Source of the DNA: Candidatus Fraserbacteria bacterium RBG_16_55_9
GTDB taxonomy: Bacteria; Bipolaricaulota; Bipolaricaulia; RBG-16-55-9
Length of the DNA: 5,522 nucleotides
Assembly (NCBI GenBank): GCA_001778455.1
Contig: MFGX01000064.1
Span: 5,244 to 10,765 of the forward strand
Direction: 5' to 3'
The translations under genes were made by a program, and so were the position numbers. The notes under the pieces are model-generated. The model made no database searches. It worked only from the letters and a program-made list of their open reading frames with translations, and was not told the DNA's origin. Of this stretch, positions 1 to 5,522 are shown piece after piece; the first letter of the stretch is position 1, and every line of letters begins with the position of its first letter.

Positions 1-358
1 CTTCCGGAGCTTCCTCGTTTCGAGAGGCGATGACCGACCGTGAGATCTCCACGATGCTGGCCAGTGCCTCTCCACGAAAACCTAGGGTTTTGATATTGAA
101 CAGGTCATCTTCAGAATAGATCTTGCTCGTCGTGTGGCGGCGAATCGACAGCAAGAGATCATCCCGAGACATACCACACCCATCGTCGGAGACGCCGATA
201 CGCTGAATGCCTCCGACTTCGATGAGGATCTCAATCTGAGTGCTCCCTGCATCCAAGCTGTTTTCGATGAGTTCTTTGACCACCGAGGCTGGGCGCTCAA
301 TCACTTCGCCCGCAGCGATCTTGTTGATAAGGTGAGCGTCTAGCTCCCTGACTTTCAT
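1..358 (-). CDS. mutL: DNA mismatch repair protein MutL, N-terminal part (3' end outside window)
   Basis: MutL is the GHKL-family ATPase that links mismatch recognition by MutS to strand incision and removal. The 119 residues visible are the start of the ATPase domain. The N-terminal INKIAAGEVIERP block (residues 11-23) and ELIENSLDAG (29-38, with general-base Glu32 and Mg-binding Asn33) are near-invariant in the family. Further on are DDGCGM (58-63), RHTTSKI (74-80) and GFRGEAL (93-99), the ATP-lid region. The chosen ATG gives the usual MutL spacing before INKIAAGE. It lacks a clear Shine-Dalgarno sequence. The reading frame is open to the left edge, so the rest of the ATPase domain and the C-terminal dimerisation domain lie beyond the window. 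Whether it has the endonuclease motif of MutH-less bacteria cannot be seen. It begins 30 bases after the transporter gene on the same strand and is probably co-transcribed with it. No mutS is in the window. Confidence 0.97.
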   Translation of the reverse strand, partial: MKVRELDAHLINKIAAGEVIERPASVVKELIENSLDAGSTQIEILIEVGGIQRIGVSDDGCGMSRDDLLLSIRRHTTSKIYSEDDLFNIKTLGFRGEALASIVEISRSVIASRNEEAPE

Positions 359-375
359 GAGATATCGCTGTAGAC

Positions 376-391
376 TAACGGAAAACCGTTA
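376..391 (-). repeat. Short perfect inverted repeat over the transporter stop codon
   Basis: The 16 bases TAACGG-TTTT-CCGTTA (minus strand) form a perfect 6-bp stem with a 4-base loop. The repeat includes the TAA stop of the transporter gene and lies 17 bases before the mutL start. The bases downstream on the minus strand are not a T-run, so it does not look like an intrinsic terminator. It could be a weak RNA hairpin that stabilises the upstream message, an operator, or chance. Confidence 0.3.
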
Positions 392-1582
392 CGCCATCAA
401 CAACCTCCGCCCGGCTGTCGCCAGGATCGCTGTGAGGGCAAAAGCCACCAACGTGGAGATGAGAAGCGCGTGCTCTAGACTCCCCGAAACATCTGCCAAC
501 ACTCCAACAAGACTGACAAGCAATCCACCCACGCCCCAGCCCACTCCCATGACGATGGCCGAGGCCATGCCCGCATGCTCCGGAGCCAGTTCTTGCGCTT
601 GCGCCACGATGACCGGATTTGACGCGTTCAGTAGGGCGCCTCCCAGGAGCAGAAAGACAAACGACGGAAATCCAGTGGTTGCCAGAAAGCCGATCATCGC
701 GGGAAACCCTGTCCAGAAGGTCCAGAGGATCACAGGCCAACGCCCCCAACGATCCGAGAAGTAGCCGCCGAGCAATCCACCTAAGACACCAATAAGCAAG
801 AAGGCGAAGAGCATGAAGCTTCCCGTGAGGTAATCCGCGCCGCGCTGGCTCAAGAGAATGAGAAAGAACGTCTGGAATGCGAGCATGACAAGATGTCGCA
901 GGACCACCAGTCCCCAAAGGACGGAGAGAGACTTGATGTGAGTGCGGAATGGACCGCGCAATGAAGTCTTCTCGGCGTGTGGACGTACACGACCGCTATG
1001 ATCATGAACCGAAGAGAGATTCCGTTGCAGGTGCCAGGTCAAAACAAACAACACCGCCAAGGGCAGGAGAGCCATGGGGGTACCGTCCAGGCCCCAAGAG
1101 TTAAGAGAAAGCGCCATCAGCGCAGGGCCTACAGCAAAGCCGAGAGTCCCTGCGCTGATGAAGAGGGAAACGTAGAAGCCTTTGCGAGAGGAGAAGAGTT
1201 GGCCGGAGATGGCCGTGGCTTGTGGGTGAAACATGGCCGTTCCCACGGCAGCGAGGACCAGTGCAATGATGATCCAGCCATAGCCCGGCAGGATCCCCAC
1301 TACACTCATGAAAGCTCCCGTGAAGAGTGGCCCGATGAGGGCAAAGCGCCAGGGAGAAGCACGATCTGAGAGATATCCAAAGAGGAGCTGCAAGAAAGAT
1401 GCGGTGGCCGTGAAGGTCGATGAAAGCAACGCGATAAGGGAGAAGCTCAAATGAAATTTCTCTTGCAGCAATGGAATCAAAACTGGAAGAAAGTTGGCAT
1501 ACATGTCGTTGGTGAAGTGGGCGAGCATGAGCCCAAGCAGGCCGAGAGCGCCAGCACCGGCAAAGGCAGCCCGTAGGCTCAT
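389..1582 (-). CDS. MFS transporter, fosmidomycin-resistance (Fsr)-like
   Basis: This is a 397-residue inner-membrane protein with a 12-helix major facilitator pattern, likely a proton-driven exporter. The first helix carries the AHFTNDMYANFLPVLIP segment (21-37), and helix 4 carries GTAMFHPQA (114-122), both typical of the fosmidomycin-resistance subfamily. The loop 2-3 signature is GYLSDRASPW (69-78), and its second-half counterpart is GGYFSDRWGRWP (272-283). A polar, basic loop at about 185-215 separates the two six-helix halves. The ATG was chosen because its first bases overlap the stop of the upstream gene as ATGA, and because hydrophobic sequence starts soon after. An open frame extends 22 codons further upstream inside the previous gene, but those residues are not transporter-like. 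No Shine-Dalgarno sequence is evident, consistent with translational coupling. The real substrate cannot be read from sequence. Fsr relatives export drugs, and the threonine-gene context makes an amino-acid or metabolite substrate possible. Confidence 0.88.
   Translation of the reverse strand: MSLRAAFAGAGALGLLGLMLAHFTNDMYANFLPVLIPLLQEKFHLSFSLIALLSSTFTATASFLQLLFGYLSDRASPWRFALIGPLFTGAFMSVVGILPGYGWIIIALVLAAVGTAMFHPQATAISGQLFSSRKGFYVSLFISAGTLGFAVGPALMALSLNSWGLDGTPMALLPLAVLFVLTWHLQRNLSSVHDHSGRVRPHAEKTSLRGPFRTHIKSLSVLWGLVVLRHLVMLAFQTFFLILLSQRGADYLTGSFMLFAFLLIGVLGGLLGGYFSDRWGRWPVILWTFWTGFPAMIGFLATTGFPSFVFLLLGGALLNASNPVIVAQAQELAPEHAGMASAIVMGVGWGVGGLLVSLVGVLADVSGSLEHALLISTLVAFALTAILATAGRRLLMA
1579..1582 (-). 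promoter_or_regulatory. ATGA stop/start overlap: ApgM-like gene to transporter
   Basis: The TGA stop of the ApgM-like gene and the ATG of the transporter share bases in an ATGA tetranucleotide. The upstream bases contain no purine-rich ribosome-binding site, so the transporter is probably translated by ribosomes terminating on the upstream gene. This also fixes the transporter start. Confidence 0.75.
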
Positions 1583-2766
1583 CGGTGCAAGAGCATACCC
1601 AGGAGCGTATGTCCCTCGCTTACAGTGATTCCGCTCGCTTTGGCGCAAGTTTCACTGAAAGCGATCTGGGAAGATCTGGGCGCCACGTCAGTGCTGCGAT
1701 AGATCAAGAAGGGAACGGGATCTCGGGTGTGCACGCGCAGACTCACGGGTGTGGGATGATCTGGAAGTAGTAAGATGGAGTAATCACCAAATTGCTTGAG
1801 GCCTTCGGCAATGGGGCCCACAATTTGACTGTCAAAGTCTTCGATAGCCTGAATCTTCTTTTGTGCATTTCCCTCGTGACTTACCTCATCAGGAGCCTCC
1901 ACATGTACGTAGACGAGATCGTCACCCTCTTCCAGAGCACGAAGCGCGGCTGTGGCTTTGCCCTGATAGTTCGTATCGAGATAGCCAGTCATTCCAGGCA
2001 CGCGAATCACTCTGAGCCCAGCATAGACACCCAATCCGCGTACCAGATCGACCGCAGAAATCACTGAACCCATGAGGCCAAAGCGCGCTTGAAGCGTGGG
2101 CATTTGAGGCTTCGGCCCTGCACCCCAGAGCCAGATCGCGTTGGCTTTCCCCGCTCTCGTGTTGAGGTGTGCACGGGCACGCTCCATAAAATTGAGAAAG
2201 ACTGCGCTCCCGTTGCCTTGGGGCAGATGGGGTTCAATCGGCTGGCCGGGAATGCTGTGCGGAGGAGTAAGCTTTACACCCTTGACTTCCGTAAGACCGC
2301 CTCTCCAGATCAAGAGGTGCCGATAGCTCACGCCGGGGTAGAGTTCGAAATCTTCATCCTCAAGCTGGGGGCGTAGGTTCTCGATGATCTTGTGAGCTTC
2401 ACCTGTAGGAATGTGCCCGGCGCTGTAGTCCTCCATCACCCATTGGGCGTTGCGCTGAGCAAGCGTCACCAGATTGCAGCGCACGGCTACGTCTTCGGGT
2501 CCCAGCTCAATCCCCATGCTCGCGGCCTCGATGGGAGCCCGCCCGGTGAAGTATTGCCTTGGATCGTAGCCCAGGATGGTCATATTGCCCACGTCGCTTC
2601 CCGGCTCGAAGCCATCCGGGATTGTCCTCGCTAGGCCAAGAGCGACTGCGCCTTGTGCGAGCGCGTCCATGTGGGGTGTGTAAGCCGCTTCGAGCGGCGT
2701 TGTATTCCCTAACTCCGGCACGGGAGCATCAGCCATGCCGTCGCCGACGAGAATGACGTATTTCAT
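1579..2766 (-). CDS. ApgM-type phosphoglycerate mutase family protein; proposed homoserine kinase
   Basis: This 395-residue protein belongs to the alkaline-phosphatase superfamily, in the branch of archaeal-type cofactor-independent phosphoglycerate mutase (ApgM). Visible family features are the N-terminal metal site ILVGDGMADAP (5-15, Asp9), the nucleophile loop EPGSDVGNMTILGYDP (54-69, likely Ser57) and WLWGAGPKPQMP (212-223). Metal ligands are likely in APDEVSHEG (291-299, Asp293 and His297), PDHPTP (335-340, Asp336 and His337) and His346. The length is normal and no key motif is missing, so it should be active as a phosphotransferase or mutase. ApgM enzymes interconvert 2- and 3-phosphoglycerate. 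A bacterial subgroup near threonine genes has been proposed to be a homoserine kinase replacing GHMP-type ThrB. Its position directly after thrC, with asd divergent, supports the second role, but sequence alone does not decide. The ATG overlaps the thrC stop and is preceded by GGAG 8 bases upstream. An upstream in-frame extension inside thrC does not resemble the family. Confidence 0.9.
   Translation of the reverse strand: MKYVILVGDGMADAPVPELGNTTPLEAAYTPHMDALAQGAVALGLARTIPDGFEPGSDVGNMTILGYDPRQYFTGRAPIEAASMGIELGPEDVAVRCNLVTLAQRNAQWVMEDYSAGHIPTGEAHKIIENLRPQLEDEDFELYPGVSYRHLLIWRGGLTEVKGVKLTPPHSIPGQPIEPHLPQGNGSAVFLNFMERARAHLNTRAGKANAIWLWGAGPKPQMPTLQARFGLMGSVISAVDLVRGLGVYAGLRVIRVPGMTGYLDTNYQGKATAALRALEEGDDLVYVHVEAPDEVSHEGNAQKKIQAIEDFDSQIVGPIAEGLKQFGDYSILLLPDHPTPVSLRVHTRDPVPFLIYRSTDVAPRSSQIAFSETCAKASGITVSEGHTLLGMLLHR
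2763..2766 (-). promoter_or_regulatory. ATGA stop/start overlap: thrC to ApgM-like gene
   Basis: The thrC TGA and the ATG of the next gene share bases as ATGA. A GGAG lies 8 bases upstream of this ATG, inside the last thrC codons, so both reinitiation and direct ribosome binding are possible. The overlap implies one transcript and matched synthesis of the two proteins. Confidence 0.8.
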
Positions 2767-3818
2767 ATCCCCATCTCCGCAAGAATGCTTCTCATTTCTG
2801 CCGGTACTTGAATCGGCTCCGGTGCGCAGTCCATCGCACGCTCGGGATCTTTGAGGCCGTGTCCCGTCAGCGTACACACGACGGTTGCCTTGCTAGCGAA
2901 GTATCCATTCTTTGCGAGTTTTAACAGGCCCGCCACAGATGCGGCCGATGCTGGCTCACAAAAGACTCCCTCTAGCTCCGCCAGCATACTGTATGCACGC
3001 AAGATCTCTTGGTCGCTCACGGCATCGATCAGGCCGCCAGACTCATCGCGCGCGGCGACAGCCGCTTGCCAACTTGCCGGGTTTCCGATCTTGATGGCCG
3101 TGGCAACTGTCTCTGGGTTTCGGACAATTTGACCACGAACGATCGGAGCTGCACCCTCCGCTTGAAAGCCCAACATCTTGGGCAGTCTCTCGATCACACC
3201 TCGCTCGCGATATTCTTTATATCCCTTCCAGTACGCCGTGATGTTTCCCGCGTTGCCCACAGGTAGCGCGTGATAATCCGGAGCATCCTCCAGTTCATCA
3301 CAGACTTCAAACGCTGCCGTCTTTTGGCCTTCAATTCGAAAGGGATTTAGCGAATTCACAAGCGTGATTTTGTGGGCCTCAGTAATCTGGAGCACGAGCT
3401 CAAGAGCCTCATCGAACAAACCCTCGATTTGGAGCACTTTCGCACCGTGCATCGTCGCTTGCGCAAGTTTTCCTAAGGCCACGTTGCCCTTGGGGACGAG
3501 CACATAGCACTTTAGCCCGGCGCGAGCGGCATACGCGGCAGCCGAGGCTGCGGTGTTCCCTGTGGAAGCACAGATCACCGCTTTGCTGCCCTCTTCGACG
3601 GCTTTGGAGACAGCCACAGTCATGCCTCGATCTTTGAAGGAACCCGTGGGATTGGAACCCTCGCACTTCAAATAGATCCGAAGAGCCTGCGAGAGATGCG
3701 CCTCCAGCTGCCGTGCCCTCAACAACGGCGTGTTGCCCTCATGAAGCGTGACGATCGCTTCGGAGGCAAGAGTCGGCAGATACTCGCCATACTGGGAGAT
3801 GATCCCTTTCCAGCGCAT
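2763..3818 (-). CDS. thrC: Threonine synthase
   Basis: This PLP-dependent fold-type II enzyme converts O-phospho-L-homoserine to L-threonine and phosphate, the last step of the pathway, in the cytoplasm. At 351 residues it matches the short form of Thermus and actinobacteria, not the longer E. coli or yeast form. It begins MRWKGIISQYGEYLP, the usual opening of this form, followed by TLHEGNTPLL (25-34). The PLP lysine is Lys62 in NPTGSFKDRGM (56-66), CASTGNTAASAAA (84-96) binds substrate, and the phosphate-binding loop is PVGNAGN (186-192). The C-terminal TLTGHGLKDP (316-325) is highly characteristic of threonine synthase and separates it from threonine dehydratase. The start was chosen for the strong GGAGG 4 bases upstream. 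An in-frame ATG 39 bases earlier would add 13 residues not expected for the family. It is the first gene of the leftward group and overlaps the next gene by ATGA. Confidence 0.96.
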   Translation of the reverse strand: MRWKGIISQYGEYLPTLASEAIVTLHEGNTPLLRARQLEAHLSQALRIYLKCEGSNPTGSFKDRGMTVAVSKAVEEGSKAVICASTGNTAASAAAYAARAGLKCYVLVPKGNVALGKLAQATMHGAKVLQIEGLFDEALELVLQITEAHKITLVNSLNPFRIEGQKTAAFEVCDELEDAPDYHALPVGNAGNITAYWKGYKEYRERGVIERLPKMLGFQAEGAAPIVRGQIVRNPETVATAIKIGNPASWQAAVAARDESGGLIDAVSDQEILRAYSMLAELEGVFCEPASAASVAGLLKLAKNGYFASKATVVCTLTGHGLKDPERAMDCAPEPIQVPAEMRSILAEMGI

Positions 3819-3822
3819 TTGT

Positions 3823-3827
3823 CCTCC
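3823..3827 (-). promoter_or_regulatory. Ribosome-binding site of thrC
   Basis: GGAGG on the minus strand is separated by ACAA from the chosen ATG. It is the strongest such site in the leftward group. It decides the thrC start in favour of this ATG over the in-frame upstream ATG at 3855-3857. Confidence 0.8.
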
Positions 3828-3850
3828 ACGTTCGATTTCTTGCATTTGGC

Positions 3851-3879
3851 TTGACAAGCTCCCGATGCTGCTCTATGTT
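3851..3879 (+). promoter_or_regulatory. Sigma-70-type promoter for asd
   Basis: A perfect TTGACA (-35, 3851-3856) is followed after exactly 17 bases by TATGTT (-10, 3874-3879, 4 of 6 matches to consensus). Transcription would start near 3886, leaving a leader of about 23 bases before the asd ATG. The leader is too short for a riboswitch or attenuator. The site lies in the only real intergenic region of the window. Confidence 0.7.
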
Positions 3880-3904
3880 TAACCCACAACGCCTCCAGAG
3901 GCAA
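3876..3904 (-). promoter_or_regulatory. Weak candidate promoter for thrC, overlapping the asd promoter
   Basis: On the minus strand TTGCCT (3904-3899, 4 of 6) is followed after 17 bases by TAAACA (3881-3876, 3 of 6). Transcription would start near 3869, giving a leader of about 50 bases before thrC. Its -10 would overlap the -10 of the asd promoter. The matches are weak and this is only the best candidate I could find in a region that should hold a thrC promoter. Confidence 0.25.
3891..3902. repeat. Small palindrome covering the asd ribosome-binding site
   Basis: GCCTC-CA-GAGGC is a perfect 5-bp inverted repeat, or a 4-bp stem with a 4-base loop as RNA. It sits 6 bases before the asd ATG and contains the AGAGG (3897-3901) that best serves as the asd Shine-Dalgarno sequence. 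It could lower asd translation by pairing, act as an operator in the divergent promoter region, or be coincidental. Confidence 0.35.
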
Positions 3905-3908
3905 AATC

Positions 3909-4955
3909 ATGGAACGAAAGCTCAAGGTCGGCATCCTGGGAGCGACTGGCATGGTTGGCCCGCGCTTTGTTCAGCTGCTGGACAACCACCCCTGGTTTGA
4001 GATCGAATTTCTGGCGGCCTCTGAAAAATCCTCTGGGAAACCCTATTGCGAGGCCTGCAGCTGGAAACTCCCTACGCTCCTGCCCGAGTGCGTGAAGCAT
4101 CTCCTCGTGCGTGATCCAGAGCCGGGTTTTGATGCTCCCGTTGTCTTTTCCGGATTGGATAGCCGAGTCGCTGGCTCCATCGAGGAGGCATTCGCTAAAG
4201 CAGGGTATGCTGTCATCAGCAATTCCAGCAACCACCGCATGGATGAGGACGTTCCGTTGCTCATCCCGGAGATCAATCCCGAACATCTGCAACTCGTTGA
4301 CTCCCAACGCAAGCGCTATAAAGGCTTCATCGTGACGAATCCCAACTGCTCGACAATCACGCTTTCACTCGCCCTGGCCCCTTTAGAGAAGCAGTTTGGC
4401 ATAGAGAGCGCTTGCGTCACGACCCTGCAGGCTGTCTCCGGCGCAGGCTATCCCGGCGTGCCCTCGCTCGACATTGTGGGGAATATCATCCCGTTCATCG
4501 CGAACGAAGAAGAGAAGATCGAGACAGAGACTCGTAAGATTTTTGGGCGTGTCGCGAAGGGTAAAATCCAGTTTCACCCTATGAAGCTTAGCGCCCAGAC
4601 AACTCGTGTCGCCGTGCTCGACGGTCATACAGAGACGGTTGCCGTAAAGCTCAGGGCGCAAGCGGGCCTCAACGAGATCAAGGAAGCTTTCAAAAACTAC
4701 CGCGCGCTGCCACAAGAGTTGCAGCTACCCACGGCTCCGGCGCGCCCCATTGTCTTGAAAGACGAAGCGGATCGCCCCCAGCCTCGCTTGGATGTTGAGA
4801 TAGAGAGGGGGATGGCCACGGTAGTGGGCCGCGTCCGAGAGTGCCCGATATTCGATGCGAAATTCGTCATCTTGGGGCATAACACGATCCGAGGCGCAGC
4901 CGGAGCAGCTATCTTGAATGCCGAGCTCCTCAAAGCCCAGGGATATTTCGATTGA
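3909..4955 (+). CDS. asd: Aspartate-semialdehyde dehydrogenase, archaeal type
   Basis: The enzyme reduces L-aspartyl-4-phosphate to L-aspartate 4-semialdehyde with NADPH, the branch-point intermediate for threonine, methionine and lysine/diaminopimelate. The 348 residues open with a Rossmann nucleotide-binding motif GILGATGMVG (8-17). The catalytic cysteine is Cys147 in TNPNCSTI (143-150), and VSGAGYPGVPS (176-186) follows it. The substrate-binding arginine and catalytic histidine are likely Arg233 and His240 in TTRVAVLDGHTE (231-242). The C-terminal ILGHNTIRGAAGAA (321-334) is typical. The length and the NPNCSTI and LDGHTE forms place it in the archaeal/fungal-type subgroup, not the E. coli-type subgroup. 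The start has AGAGG 7 bases upstream and is preceded by a good promoter. It is divergent from thrC, so two enzymes of the same pathway share a control region. The next gene follows after 18 bases. Confidence 0.96.
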   Translation: MERKLKVGILGATGMVGPRFVQLLDNHPWFEIEFLAASEKSSGKPYCEACSWKLPTLLPECVKHLLVRDPEPGFDAPVVFSGLDSRVAGSIEEAFAKAGYAVISNSSNHRMDEDVPLLIPEINPEHLQLVDSQRKRYKGFIVTNPNCSTITLSLALAPLEKQFGIESACVTTLQAVSGAGYPGVPSLDIVGNIIPFIANEEEKIETETRKIFGRVAKGKIQFHPMKLSAQTTRVAVLDGHTETVAVKLRAQAGLNEIKEAFKNYRALPQELQLPTAPARPIVLKDEADRPQPRLDVEIERGMATVVGRVRECPIFDAKFVILGHNTIRGAAGAAILNAELLKAQGYFD

Positions 4956-4960
4956 CAAGA

Positions 4961-4967
4961 GAGGAGG
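4961..4967 (+). promoter_or_regulatory. Ribosome-binding site of the P-loop kinase gene
   Basis: GAGGAGG lies 6 bases before the ATG at 4974 and falls in the 18-base gap after the asd stop. It is a strong site that fixes the start of the downstream gene and shows that it is translated independently of asd. Confidence 0.8.
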
Positions 4968-4973
4968 AGATCG

Positions 4974-5522
4974 ATGCTGAAAGTTCTTGCCCATGGCGGA
5001 AAGCGTATCGCCGTCATCGGCACGACGGGCTCCGGCAAGACCACTCTCGCCCAGCAGCTCGCCGGGTGCCTTGGGGTACTGCATGTGGAGCTGGACGCAC
5101 TCCATTGGGGCGCTGGCTGGAGTCCGGCTCCTCTTGAGATCTTCCGCGAGCGCGTCTCCCAATCTTTGAAAGGGGATGGGTGGGTCGTCGACGGAAACTA
5201 CAGCAAGGTGCGCGATATCGTCTGGAGCCGAGCAGACACAATCGTGTGGTTGGACTACTCCTTTTGGGTAATCATCAGGCGAGTGATACAGCGAACATTC
5301 CGGCGGCTCCTCAGGCAAGAGGAGCTATGGAACGGAAACCGCGAGCGATGGCGTGACCAATTCCTTAGCCGCGAGTCACTCTTTCTCTGGGTGCTTCGCA
5401 CCTACTGGAGAAGGCGAAGAGAGTATCCTCTGCTTCTACGGGAACCTGAATACGCCCATCTCGCTGTGGTGCATCTGCGGTCCCCCATGGACGCACAGGA
5501 GTGGTTGGCGCGTATCGCAACA
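4974..5522 (+). CDS. P-loop nucleotide-kinase-like protein, adenylate kinase/FlaR-related (3' end outside window)
   Basis: The 183 visible residues form a small P-loop kinase of the type usually annotated as adenylate kinase-like or DNA topology modulation protein FlaR-related. Walker A is GTTGSGKT (16-23) after a beta strand RIAVIG. The substrate-side segments are VELDALHWGAGW (38-49) and WVVDGNYSKVRDIVW (70-84). ADTIVWLDYS (87-96) is the Walker B-like strand. Then come an arginine-rich helix (102-114, RRVIQRTFRRLLR) and ELWNGNRERW (117-126), all characteristic of this subgroup. The frame is open to the right edge. Because family members are only about 170-220 residues, little is likely to be missing. 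The true substrate of this subgroup is not known to me. It follows asd by 18 bases with its own strong ribosome-binding site, so co-transcription is likely, but nothing in the sequence ties it to amino-acid synthesis. Confidence 0.85.
   Translation, partial: MLKVLAHGGKRIAVIGTTGSGKTTLAQQLAGCLGVLHVELDALHWGAGWSPAPLEIFRERVSQSLKGDGWVVDGNYSKVRDIVWSRADTIVWLDYSFWVIIRRVIQRTFRRLLRQEELWNGNRERWRDQFLSRESLFLWVLRTYWRRRREYPLLLREPEYAHLAVVHLRSPMDAQEWLARIAT

Noticed and set aside
376..391. An intrinsic terminator between the transporter and mutL
   Set aside because: The stem is only 6 bp and AT-containing, and there is no T-run after it on the minus strand.
357..764. A 135-codon plus-strand open frame opposite the transporter 3' end
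   Set aside because: Its Ala/Pro/Thr/Arg-rich translation is typical of an antisense frame to a hydrophobic protein and shows no family features.
375..917. A 180-codon open frame on the minus strand inside the transporter gene
   Set aside because: It is out of frame with the transporter, has low-complexity Gly/Arg/His-rich composition and resembles no family. The transporter frame has clear MFS motifs over the same bases.
2767..2877. An in-frame 37-codon upstream extension of the ApgM-like gene
   Set aside because: It would overlap thrC by over 100 bases, does not resemble the family N-terminus, and MKYVILVGDG is the standard opening.
3819..3857. An in-frame 13-codon upstream extension of thrC
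   Set aside because: The GGAGG directly before the later ATG and the usual MRWKGII opening favour the shorter form. The extension also overlaps the asd -35 box.
3819..3908. A threonine attenuator, T-box or riboswitch leader
   Set aside because: The leaders on either side are at most about 50 bases and contain no Thr-codon-rich leader peptide, terminator hairpin or T-box-like sequence.
3879..4307. A 142-codon open frame antisense to asd
   Set aside because: It lies wholly opposite the conserved asd coding sequence and has no recognisable motif or ribosome-binding site.
4725..5318. A 197-codon open frame on the minus strand across the asd/kinase junction
   Set aside because: It is antisense to two well-supported genes, each with family motifs, and is explained as a shadow in GC-rich coding DNA.

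Overview
The window reads as a compact bacterial chromosomal segment of about 55% GC with almost no non-coding DNA. It carries two divergently oriented gene groups that share one short intergenic region (about 3819-3908). The leftward group, in transcription order, is thrC (threonine synthase), an ApgM-type alkaline-phosphatase-superfamily enzyme, an MFS transporter of the fosmidomycin-resistance (Fsr) type, and the 5' part of mutL, which runs off the left edge. The rightward group is asd (aspartate-semialdehyde dehydrogenase of the archaeal type) followed by a P-loop nucleotide-kinase-like gene that runs off the right edge.

The central theme is threonine biosynthesis from aspartate. Asd makes aspartate semialdehyde and ThrC converts O-phosphohomoserine to threonine. 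The steps between them need homoserine dehydrogenase and homoserine kinase. Neither aspartokinase nor homoserine dehydrogenase is in the window, and no GHMP-type ThrB is seen. The gene directly after thrC, overlapping it by an ATGA stop/start, belongs to the family that includes archaeal-type phosphoglycerate mutase. A bacterial branch of that family has been proposed, from gene context, to be a non-orthologous homoserine kinase, and this context fits. The MFS transporter is coupled to the ApgM-like gene by a second ATGA overlap. MutL follows after about 30 bases and may simply be co-transcribed.

Organism: mutL, Shine-Dalgarno sequences and a recognisable sigma-70-type promoter upstream of asd indicate a bacterium. 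The combination of archaeal-type Asd, a short (351-residue) ThrC and an ApgM-like enzyme is what I would expect from a deep-branching or anaerobic/thermophilic lineage (Chloroflexi- or candidate-phylum-like). The sequence alone does not let me name the phylum. I see no mobile elements, CRISPR arrays, tRNA or rRNA genes. Every stretch longer than about 100 bases is coding.
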